Source: JANMZR01 sp031383555
GTDB lineage: Bacteria > Bacteroidota > Bacteroidia > Cytophagales > Spirosomataceae
Length of the DNA stretch: 16,801 nucleotides
Assembly (NCBI GenBank): GCA_031383555.1
Contig: JANMZR010000381.1
Coordinates: 1 to 16,801 of the forward strand
Reading direction: 5' to 3'
The notes beneath the pieces were generated by a model. It did no database searches, had not been told where the DNA came from, and saw only the letters and a program-made list of their open reading frames with translations. Position numbers and translations under genes: made by a program. Below, piece after piece: positions 7,780-14,968 of this stretch; position 1 is the first letter of the stretch, and every line of letters begins with the position of its first letter.

Positions 7780-9295
7780 AAATAATAGGGCCAGTCAAAG
7801 GACCCACAGAATTGATTTCTCCATAGGGAGCTTCATTTTGCTGATAGGTGTAGGGAGCTACCTCATCCCATTGACTTTTTGGAATAATGTACCCAATCAT
7901 GTCATTTGATAGGCCAACCATGAATTTGAACTTTCCAGGAGTAAGCTCACGAAGCGAAGGTGTTTCCACCGCTGCTATTTTGTAGTCTTGTCCTTGAGGG
8001 GTTTCTATACCTCCATTAGCTATTTCTGGATACAATTCACCTGGCTCGTGAATAAATGTTGCGGGGCCTAATCGCCAAACTGCAATCTCAGTCCGAATCT
8101 TCCACCAACCTGATAAACCACGGGTAAAAATCCCTAAAGCAGCACCAAGGCGATATAATTTATTGTCCAAAGGCAATTCAAAGGTTTTGGCTCGTAGTTG
8201 TATTGACGAGTTTACAAGTTCAGTCTTAGAACTATCAAGGGCTTTAAATGCCAACAAAGCAAGCCGCTGACCTTGAGCCTCCGCTTTTTTGAAGGAAGCT
8301 GTGAAATACTTATTCTTATTAAAAACATCGTTGATTCCTAATTCTTTCCATGTGGTCATCATACCACCTATGGCTCCATTTACATAAATAGTAACCCCTC
8401 CACGCCCTTTGTGAACTACGGTATCGCCTCGTATTATGCCTTTTTCAAATGATTCACGCACATAATGAGGAAAATCAGAGCTAATTAATAGATTTCCATC
8501 TTCTAATGTTTCAGGGTGATTTGCCCAGCTGATAAGTGTGCCCAGCGTATTGCCTGTAACAGCATCAGTAGCATGAAGGATACGAAGCCCGGGGTCCAAA
8601 ACATTTGGATCACGAAGGTCGCTCACAAGATTTTTTGCACCCTCCAAGTCTTGAGCGATAGTTATTTTTGCAGGCCTAATTTGCTTCACAGCAAGAGTAA
8701 TGGATTCCAATATTCTATCTTTTACAAATTGCAGGTATTCCTTGTCAACACCGCTACTGTACTCATCTTTTCCCCACATTCCTATCACATCAGGTCCTTG
8801 ATGGGTATGCGTACTAGTTACGATAGAATAGCTGATTTTTTGGCCTGCTGGAATACTTTTACGTACATCAATGATATCATCTGCACTAAATCCAATCATA
8901 TCAATTGCCACCATTGCTATTCGGGTTTTCCCATCATCAATAATCATGGTGCGAGCCCATAAGTCGTCATGCACTCCTTGTGCAGGGCGGTTATGGTGAA
9001 AACCGGATATCCAAACTGGATCAAACTTTCCGTTACCATTTTTATCCGTGTAGGTATCGCCTTTATCCTCATCAAACTTGAAATTATTGTTCACGTCCAC
9101 CCAGCTATCATAAACTTTTGGGGTAATTTTAACAGCAGAAAAACCTGCAGAAAGAGGGCTTGGTGAAGTAGTTGGAATAGAAATATCAACCTTAAAACCG
9201 GGGTGATTATCTTTCAACCGTAAGTAAAGACCTAAACTAATAATTACAGTGATAATAAATAGTGTAGCGAAGATTCTAATTAGCCATTTTTTCAT
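7748..9295 (-). CDS. Membrane-anchored neutral-ceramidase-fold hydrolase (first paralogue)
   Basis: A 515-residue exported protein with the neutral/alkaline non-lysosomal ceramidase N-terminal domain. A single N-terminal hydrophobic helix (4-26) without a lipobox suggests a signal anchor. The domain begins near SAGFSAVKITP (49-59). Likely metal-site residues by comparison with Pseudomonas ceramidase are His109 (GVHDDLWAR), His163/His165 (STHTHQGPD), His260 (WANHPE), a Glu in HEPGE (416-420) and Tyr469 (MIGYIIP). Where ceramidases carry the GDVSPN-like catalytic-serine segment, this protein reads NGAIGGMMTT (306-315), with no serine. Residues 67-92 hold two calcium-type loops (DVNNNFKFD, DKNGNGKFD). 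It lies 34 nt after a paralogue and overlaps the HlyIII gene. Fold assignment is reasonably sure; an actual ceramide substrate is doubtful. Confidence 0.85.
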   Translation of the reverse strand: MKKWLIRIFATLFIITVIISLGLYLRLKDNHPGFKVDISIPTTSPSPLSAGFSAVKITPKVYDSWVDVNNNFKFDEDKGDTYTDKNGNGKFDPVWISGFHHNRPAQGVHDDLWARTMIIDDGKTRIAMVAIDMIGFSADDIIDVRKSIPAGQKISYSIVTSTHTHQGPDVIGMWGKDEYSSGVDKEYLQFVKDRILESITLAVKQIRPAKITIAQDLEGAKNLVSDLRDPNVLDPGLRILHATDAVTGNTLGTLISWANHPETLEDGNLLISSDFPHYVRESFEKGIIRGDTVVHKGRGGVTIYVNGAIGGMMTTWKELGINDVFNKNKYFTASFKKAEAQGQRLALLAFKALDSSKTELVNSSIQLRAKTFELPLDNKLYRLGAALGIFTRGLSGWWKIRTEIAVWRLGPATFIHEPGELYPEIANGGIETPQGQDYKIAAVETPSLRELTPGKFKFMVGLSNDMIGYIIPKSQWDEVAPYTYQQNEAPYGEINSVGPLTGPIIYEEIKKMSKE

Positions 9296-9329
9296 GATAA
9301 ATCGATTTAGAGATGGTAGTTAAATTTTT

Positions 9330-10586
9330 TTATTTCTTATGTGCAAGTTCATTAACCACACCTAATAATATTGTAGCGGCATCTCTATGGACAGAAGTTC
9401 TTGTGAGGTACTCTCTATTAAGCATTTTGGATGTTGAATCAAAATAATTTGCTTTTACAATATATCCTAAACCATCCATTCCAATCTCAATTACAAACTT
9501 GGGGCCGCTGTTTTTCATTAAAGCTTTTGACTGAAATGAATGAATAGGTGACGTTTCAGCTGGATGAGTTACAAATTGGGCATTGCCCAATGAAAACCAA
9601 GCCACCTCTGTTTGCACGCTGTCGCCTACTAATCTGTCAATAACGCCAGCTTTCGATAAAATTTTGTACCCTTCATTTGAAACTGGAAAATTGAATATTT
9701 TACTTTTGAAAACAATATCCGTTTGTTCCATTTGAGTATAGTTTTTTAAGGTATTTTCTACTACTACACCTAATTCACGCCCCCGCTTATCTGCTTGTTC
9801 AAAAGTTTTTGGTTCGAATTCTGGTTGTATCCATCCACCACTTGGCCCTTGCAAAAAGATATTAACGCCACCCATTGATTTATCAAGATGTTTATACAAT
9901 CCTGAAATGTAATCTGCTGAAACTTGGTCGGTTACACCATCTAAAAAGGTAGGATGACAAGCGAAATTAGTCAGCGTTGCGATTGATTTACCATCTTTTC
10001 CCACCAAATGTAGAATAGCAACTGATCTATCAATATCATCTGGCTCACAAATATTATAGACCCAACCTTCACCAAAAGTAGTTTCAGCATAACGGATATT
10101 TGCTTGCTTTTTGTTTTGCCAAGCTGCTACTATTGCCTTTGAAGAGGTAAGGACAATCTTTTTCATATAATTACTATCTAAGCCAGAGGTCATCTGATCT
10201 GGACCATACACGCCAACTACATCTGGTCCTTCATGGGTATGGGTTGATGCCATTACAATATGTGCTGGATCTAATTCTGACGCCGGTATTTTCAAAGCAA
10301 CCTCTTTTCTAATTGCCTGCAAAGTGGGATATAACATTCCGATGCAATCAAATGTGATGAGGGCCATATTATTGTTATTTGCATCAGATACTACCAGTGC
10401 TTTTACAAAAAGAGAGTCATGTATTCCTTTAAATTGCCTGTTAAATTTATCACCAGCTATAAATGCCCCCATTTCTGGATTTATGGAATAGGCTGCTACA
10501 CCCACCATCAATTCATTACTTGCAGTTTTTTTATTTGAACAATTAAGCAGTGTAAAAGTCAGAAAAATCAAAATAACTTGTTTCAT
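9330..10586 (-). CDS. Neutral-ceramidase-fold hydrolase lipoprotein (second paralogue)
   Basis: A 418-residue lipoprotein with the same ceramidase-type N-terminal fold as the next gene downstream. The signal ends in lipobox LLNC with Cys16. Probable metal-site residues are His56 (GIHDSLFVKA), His116/His118 (STHTHEGPD), His211 (FACHPT), Glu344 (THPAETSP) and Tyr375 (GLGYIV). The segment corresponding to the ceramidase serine loop reads FLQGPSGGWIQPE (244-256): a serine (Ser249) is present, but two residues before the Gly-Gly and not at the expected position after it. The protein lacks the calcium-type loops of its paralogue and is about 100 residues shorter. It follows the aminotransferase gene by 53 nt and precedes the paralogue by 34 nt. 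It probably acts as an amidase-like hydrolase at the cell envelope; substrate unknown. Confidence 0.84.
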   Translation of the reverse strand: MKQVILIFLTFTLLNCSNKKTASNELMVGVAAYSINPEMGAFIAGDKFNRQFKGIHDSLFVKALVVSDANNNNMALITFDCIGMLYPTLQAIRKEVALKIPASELDPAHIVMASTHTHEGPDVVGVYGPDQMTSGLDSNYMKKIVLTSSKAIVAAWQNKKQANIRYAETTFGEGWVYNICEPDDIDRSVAILHLVGKDGKSIATLTNFACHPTFLDGVTDQVSADYISGLYKHLDKSMGGVNIFLQGPSGGWIQPEFEPKTFEQADKRGRELGVVVENTLKNYTQMEQTDIVFKSKIFNFPVSNEGYKILSKAGVIDRLVGDSVQTEVAWFSLGNAQFVTHPAETSPIHSFQSKALMKNSGPKFVIEIGMDGLGYIVKANYFDSTSKMLNREYLTRTSVHRDAATILLGVVNELAHKK

Positions 10587-10639
10587 ATTTTTTTATTTTT
10601 ATTTAGAATCAGATGAAAACTGAGGAACGACACTATTTA

Positions 10640-11914
10640 TCAAACAAGCACTGTACTTATTGTCATTCTTTCATAATGCAAATCTTCAATATCGGCATTT
10701 ACAATCTGTTGTATTTTAGAAATAGCTGCTGCAAATTTTTCCATATCCTCTTTTTCGCCCAGCATAGCATGTTGTAATATCCAAACCGCCTCCTCATAAC
10801 ATGCTTTTTCTGTTACTGGGCAGTAAACCTTTGTATAATCAACCACTTCAGGTATAGCATAGCACATAAAATTCTTTTTCTGACAAACGGGTTGCTTGTA
10901 CAAGGGTTCGGGATAACCCATAAAAGAAGGCACACCTTCAGCGGCAAGCATTTCTGAAAATTCTTTCTTAGGCAGGTTATTAAAATATGTTTTATCGTAC
11001 CTAAAAATATAAAGATGATAGGTATGAAGTGTTTCGCCATGCCCTCTTGTTAATGGGCTGATGCCCTCTATTTTTTTAAGCAATGAGTTTAAATGTAGTC
11101 CATTTGAATCCCTTTTTTGAGTTTGCTCTTCCAAGCGTTTTAATTGTAATGATAATATAGCCGTTTGCATTTGAGTGATGCGGTAATTGCATCCAAGATT
11201 ATGATGCTCATACCATTGCCCGCCTTTTACTCGGCCTACATTACGCAGGGAATCAACCATATTTGCAATATGTTCATCGTTGGTAGTTACAATACCACCT
11301 TCACCGCTATTTAGGTTTTTTGAAGATTGAAAGCTAAAACTTGCTGCATCGCCAATACTTCCAAGTTTTTTTCCTTTGTATTCACCACCATGAGCATGGG
11401 CAGCATCTTCTATAATTTTTATATTGTGCTTTTTACCAATCGCCATCAATGCATCCATATTGCAAGCGAGGCCCCCAAAATGCACAGGTATAATTACTTT
11501 TGTGCGTGGTGTAATTGCTTTTTCAACGGCAACTGGGTCCAAGTTATAAGTATCTGGCTCAATATCCACAAACACGGGAACACAATTAGCTTCTATTACT
11601 ATTGATGCAGTGGCAATAAAAGTATAAGGGGGAACAATTACCTCATCACCAGGTTTTACACCACAAGCAATTAAAGCCAAGCGTAGCGATATAGTACCGT
11701 TTGCACAAGCGATAGCATATTTGGTACCACAATAAGCAGCAAATTCTTTTTCAAACTCGGCTACAAGTCCGTCGCAATTGGGGTTTGCCCAAACGCCACT
11801 TTTCACAATTTCGGCCACAGCGTTTACCTCTTCTTGGTCATATATTGGCCACGGAAAATGTTTTTCATTTGTTTTATGGCCACCAAAAAGAGCTAATTCA
11901 TTTTTTCTTTTCAT
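10640..11914 (-). CDS. DegT/DnrJ/EryC1/StrS family PLP-dependent aminotransferase
   Basis: A 424-residue cytoplasmic pyridoxal-phosphate enzyme of the sugar aminotransferase family, which usually interconverts a keto-sugar or keto-cyclitol and its amino form. Visible features are CANGTISLRLAL (70-81) for phosphate binding, the PPYTFIATA block (95-103), Asp170 in EDAAHAHGG, and the Schiff-base Lys199 in FSFQSSKNLNSGEGG. The frame is open upstream to a GTG at 12037, but that 41-residue extension is not family-like; the ATG at 11914 gives the usual MKRKNELALFGG start. The SFQSSK...GEGG form resembles cyclitol and inosose aminotransferases (StsC/BtrR group) more than LPS-sugar ones, but this is an impression. 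Its place between an aldolase and exported hydrolases suggests a role in breaking down an amino compound, not in polysaccharide biosynthesis. Confidence 0.92.
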   Translation of the reverse strand: MKRKNELALFGGHKTNEKHFPWPIYDQEEVNAVAEIVKSGVWANPNCDGLVAEFEKEFAAYCGTKYAIACANGTISLRLALIACGVKPGDEVIVPPYTFIATASIVIEANCVPVFVDIEPDTYNLDPVAVEKAITPRTKVIIPVHFGGLACNMDALMAIGKKHNIKIIEDAAHAHGGEYKGKKLGSIGDAASFSFQSSKNLNSGEGGIVTTNDEHIANMVDSLRNVGRVKGGQWYEHHNLGCNYRITQMQTAILSLQLKRLEEQTQKRDSNGLHLNSLLKKIEGISPLTRGHGETLHTYHLYIFRYDKTYFNNLPKKEFSEMLAAEGVPSFMGYPEPLYKQPVCQKKNFMCYAIPEVVDYTKVYCPVTEKACYEEAVWILQHAMLGEKEDMEKFAAAISKIQQIVNADIEDLHYERMTISTVLV

Positions 11915-12040
11915 ATTTAAATGCTGATGTAAACCAATTACCGTAATTATTGAAAAAGTATAGAAAGTTTGTATTTTCTTTAAGCAGGAATAAGCGAGTT
12001 TTTGATTAAACAATAAATTACTGCTGTCATAAATCACCTT

Positions 12041-12958
12041 TTAAAAGGCACAATTTACTACTCTAGCATTTATTTCTTTTACATAGGCTGCAGTGGCTGC
12101 ATCGGGCCTGTAGCCTGCCTTGCGTACATGGCTATTTTTTATTACTCCCCTAGCCATAAGCAATTCTTTCTCCACATAATGAAATAACTCCATGTTTTGT
12201 AATGAGAAAAATATTTGCGGCATTACCTTTTCGAAAAGGTTAAATGCCTTTTCATTTTCACCATTTTTTCGAAAGTCAAAGACCATTTGCAAAATATCAG
12301 AAACACCCAAGCCCGGCATTACTCCCACAATTCCAATCGGTATCAATTCCAACATATAAAGGCCGCCCCATCCTTCCAATAAGCCAATTTGCCCTTTTGT
12401 CGCCTTTATAATAGCTTCAAATTTTGGGGAACATAACGGTTCTTCTAGCTTTAAATATTTGAAATTAGCATGTTTTTTCATTAGATTTTCAATGAATACT
12501 ACACTAATTGAGGCTCCTCCAGGGTTGAAATCTTGAATTAATACAGGAGTATTGGGTACAGAAGCCAAAAAACCAGAAAGGTATTCAAATATTGAATCAT
12601 CGGACAAACTAAACAACCTTGGAATAGCTATTGAAATTAAATCGGCTCCAGCCACCACATTTTCTTGAGCCAATCTGATAGCCGTTTTTAAGGAAGGATG
12701 ATTACATTGAGCTATAATCTGCATTCTGCCAGCTGCTTGTGATACAGCTATTTTTACAACATGTAATTTTTCCTCGTCTGTTAATTTATAAAATTCGCTT
12801 GCATAAGCAGGCAAGCAGGCCGCTTTTATTCCTTTTCTGATGGCAAATTCAATTAAATCTCTTAAGGCTGGTTCGTCAATACTTTCGTCTTCAGTAAAAG
12901 GCGTGGGTATAATAGGAACAATGCCACTTAAAGATATTTTTATAGTATTATCGTTCAT
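12041..12958 (-). CDS. DapA/NAL-superfamily aldolase or dehydratase (dihydrodipicolinate synthase family)
   Basis: A 305-residue class I aldolase-type TIM barrel. The start SGIVPIIPTPFTEDESID (11-28) is the family signature, and the Schiff-base lysine is probably Lys170 in FKYLKLEEP. Two active-site elements differ from true dihydrodipicolinate synthase: the GTTGE loop is replaced by AYASE (51-55), and the proton-relay Tyr of the YNxP motif is replaced by Phe144 in IQDFNPGG. It is therefore unlikely to make lysine precursors and more likely acts on a 2-keto-3-deoxy sugar acid, by aldol cleavage to pyruvate plus an aldehyde or by dehydration. It follows the IlvD/Edd-type dehydratase by 60 bp, whose product would be exactly such a keto-acid. 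Confidence in the fold is high; the reaction is inferred. Confidence 0.88.
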   Translation of the reverse strand: MNDNTIKISLSGIVPIIPTPFTEDESIDEPALRDLIEFAIRKGIKAACLPAYASEFYKLTDEEKLHVVKIAVSQAAGRMQIIAQCNHPSLKTAIRLAQENVVAGADLISIAIPRLFSLSDDSIFEYLSGFLASVPNTPVLIQDFNPGGASISVVFIENLMKKHANFKYLKLEEPLCSPKFEAIIKATKGQIGLLEGWGGLYMLELIPIGIVGVMPGLGVSDILQMVFDFRKNGENEKAFNLFEKVMPQIFFSLQNMELFHYVEKELLMARGVIKNSHVRKAGYRPDAATAAYVKEINARVVNCAF

Positions 12959-12982
12959 AATTTAATTATTTTGTTTTAGGTT

Positions 12983-13002
12983 ATTCAAAATAATTTTTGA
13001 AT
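12983..13002. repeat. AT-rich inverted repeat between dehydratase and aldolase genes
   Basis: ATTCAAAA-TAAT-TTTTGAAT is a perfect 8-bp stem with a 4-nt loop, placed 16 bp after the dehydratase stop. Only one G-C pair is present and no T-run follows, so it is more likely an mRNA processing or weak attenuation hairpin than a terminator, or may be chance in AT-rich DNA. Confidence 0.3.
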
Positions 13003-13018
13003 TTATGTTAAGCAAAAA

Positions 13019-14737
13019 TCAATGTGAATCCCTTGTAACTATAGACCCAGATTTCCCTTTCAAAAAGCCCATATCTGCTCCTAAATGGGCTTGTTCTACA
13101 TTGGCTATATATAAATTAACATAGCCTCGGTTAATACCAAGGTCAATTGGTTTCCAGTTTTTTCTGCGTTCATGTAGCTCATTATCAGATACTTCCAAAG
13201 TAATACTACGTGCATCTACATCTAAGCTTATCCAATCGCCATTTTGTACTAAAGCAATATTGCCACCAGCGGCTGTTTCAGGTGAAACATGCAATACCAC
13301 AGTACCAAAGCCAGTTCCGCTCATGCGCCCGTCACTTACCCGCACCATATCATGCACACCCTTGAGCAATAACTTCTTAGGAATACCCATATTGCCCACT
13401 TCAGCCATACCTGGATAGCCTTTTGGTCCTACATTTTTCAAAACCATCACTGAGTTTTCATCTACTTCAAGTTCATCAGAATCAATTCTTGCATGATAGT
13501 CTTCAATAGTTTCAAAAACTACTGCTTTGCCACGGTGCTTCATCAAATGTGGGCTAGCTGCTGAAGGTTTTATTACTGCACCGTTGGGTGAAAGATTGCC
13601 TTTTAGCACCGCAATGCCCGATTCAGGCTTAAAAGGATTTTCAAGGCCAGACACGATATTAGCATTAAATATTTCTGCATTAGCGCAGTTTTCACCCATC
13701 GATTTGCCGTTTACAGTAATGGATCCATTATGGATTTTCGATTTCAAAGCTTTTATCACAGTTGGCAAGCCACCAGCATAATACAAGTCTTCCATGAAAT
13801 GCTCACCAGATGGCTGAATATTAGCAATTAAAGGAATATTTTGAGAATATTTATCAAAATCCTTAATATCCAACTCCACACCAATTCTTCCTGCAATAGC
13901 CAATAAGTGAATAACAAAATTAGTAGAGCCGCCTATAGCTGCATTAACCATAATTGCGTTTTCAAAAGCTTCACGAGTCAATATTTTTGAGAGCGTCAAA
14001 TCCTCTTTTACCATGTCAACAATTCTACGACCACTCATTTGTGATATTACTTTACGGCGAGCATCGGCGGCAGGTATTGCGGCATTATTTGGTAATGACA
14101 AGCCTAAAGCTTCCACCATTACAGCCATTGTACTAGCTGTTCCCATAACGGCACAATGACCTTGCGTACGAGCCATACAAGCTTCCGCCTCAACAAATTG
14201 TTCTTGGTTGATGTCCCCTAATTTATAAGCTTCAGCAAAACGCCATACATCTGATGTACCAATGTCTTTGCCACGCCAATGACCTTTAAGCATAGGGCCA
14301 CCCGAAATAACTAAGGTAGGAATATCTACTGAGCAAGCCCCCATTACTAGTGATGGGGTAGTTTTATCACAGCCGCAAAGCAATACTACTCCATCAATTG
14401 GGTTGGCACGAATACTTTCTTCTACATCCATACTGGCCAAGTTGCGATATAACATGGCGGTAGGTTTAATTAAAGTTTCGCCTAAACTCATCACTGGAAA
14501 TTCCACAGGAAATCCACCTGCCTCTAGCACTCCTTTTTTTACCGATTCTGCCAAATCACGAAAGTGGCCGTTACATGGGGTAAGCTCACTCCAAGTATTG
14601 CAAATGCCAATAACTGGTCTTCCATCAAACATATCGGGCGTATAACCCTGATTTTTCATCCAAGCTCTGTAAATAAAGCCATCTTTTCCAGTCTTTCCAA
14701 ACCAATTTTGTGAGCGAAGTTTTGAGGTATTAGCCAT
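13019..14737 (-). CDS. IlvD/Edd family sugar-acid dehydratase (L-arabonate/D-xylonate dehydratase-like)
   Basis: A 572-residue iron-sulfur dehydratase that converts an aldonic acid to its 2-keto-3-deoxy form. The start (RSQNWFGKTGKDGFIYRAW, 8-26) is that of the sugar-acid branch and not of dihydroxy-acid dehydratase. The three cluster-binding cysteines are Cys55 (ELTPCNGH), Cys123 (CGCDKTTP) and Cys195 (GHCAVMGTASTM); Lys125 is the expected carbamylated metal ligand, and Ser473 in SDGRMSGTGFGT is the expected catalytic base. Spacing closely parallels Rhizobium L-arabonate dehydratase (Cys59, Cys127, Cys200, Ser480), and the C-terminus ends in the usual RDSH. It is the first gene of the leftward cluster with a good promoter about 70-100 bp upstream. 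Substrate could be L-arabonate, D-xylonate, D-fuconate or another C5/C6 acid; the sequence does not decide. Confidence 0.95.
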   Translation of the reverse strand: MANTSKLRSQNWFGKTGKDGFIYRAWMKNQGYTPDMFDGRPVIGICNTWSELTPCNGHFRDLAESVKKGVLEAGGFPVEFPVMSLGETLIKPTAMLYRNLASMDVEESIRANPIDGVVLLCGCDKTTPSLVMGACSVDIPTLVISGGPMLKGHWRGKDIGTSDVWRFAEAYKLGDINQEQFVEAEACMARTQGHCAVMGTASTMAVMVEALGLSLPNNAAIPAADARRKVISQMSGRRIVDMVKEDLTLSKILTREAFENAIMVNAAIGGSTNFVIHLLAIAGRIGVELDIKDFDKYSQNIPLIANIQPSGEHFMEDLYYAGGLPTVIKALKSKIHNGSITVNGKSMGENCANAEIFNANIVSGLENPFKPESGIAVLKGNLSPNGAVIKPSAASPHLMKHRGKAVVFETIEDYHARIDSDELEVDENSVMVLKNVGPKGYPGMAEVGNMGIPKKLLLKGVHDMVRVSDGRMSGTGFGTVVLHVSPETAAGGNIALVQNGDWISLDVDARSITLEVSDNELHERRKNWKPIDLGINRGYVNLYIANVEQAHLGADMGFLKGKSGSIVTRDSH

Positions 14738-14804
14738 TTATTATTAAAAATTAATTTTGGGATAAAAAATATTACCGAATTCGTAATTGATACAAATTGT
14801 AAAA

Positions 14805-14836
14805 CAAAAATACAATAAACCTGTATATACACCAAA
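14805..14836 (-). promoter_or_regulatory. Bacteroidota-type promoter for the dehydratase cluster
   Basis: On the minus strand TTTG (14836-14833) is separated by 20 nt from TATTTTTG (14812-14805), matching the Bacteroidota sigma-70 consensus TTTG-N19-TAnnTTTG with one extra spacer base. The implied transcription start is near 14798, about 60 nt before the dehydratase ATG. This is the best promoter match in the window. Confidence 0.6.
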
Positions 14837-14931
14837 CATAAGATAGGCGACTGTCCTGATATTGATTTCATAGATAATTTGGAGCGAGATTTGATTGTGA
14901 CGTTTTGGTGATGATAGTTGGAACTAGTGAT

Positions 14932-14950
14932 TGACCAAATATTTTGGTCA
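14932..14950. repeat. Perfect inverted repeat, candidate operator
   Basis: TGACCAAA-TAT-TTTGGTCA is a 19-bp perfect inverted repeat in the 231-bp gap upstream of the dehydratase, 18 bp after the stop of the preceding gene. No T-run follows on the minus strand, so it is not a standard intrinsic terminator; its form suits a dimeric regulator such as a GntR- or LacI-type protein. A similar half-site TTTTGGTGA occurs at 14903, and the promoter -33 region reads TTTGGTGT on the opposite strand. The rest of this gap shows nothing else recognisable. Confidence 0.45.
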
Positions 14951-14968
14951 TTAATTTGAAAGAGATAA

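Noticed and set aside
11915..12037. 41-residue extension of the aminotransferase from a GTG start
   Set aside because: The extra residues are not family-like, whereas ATG at 11914 gives the normal start. The GTG lies 3 bp after the upstream stop, so coupled translation from it is not fully excluded.
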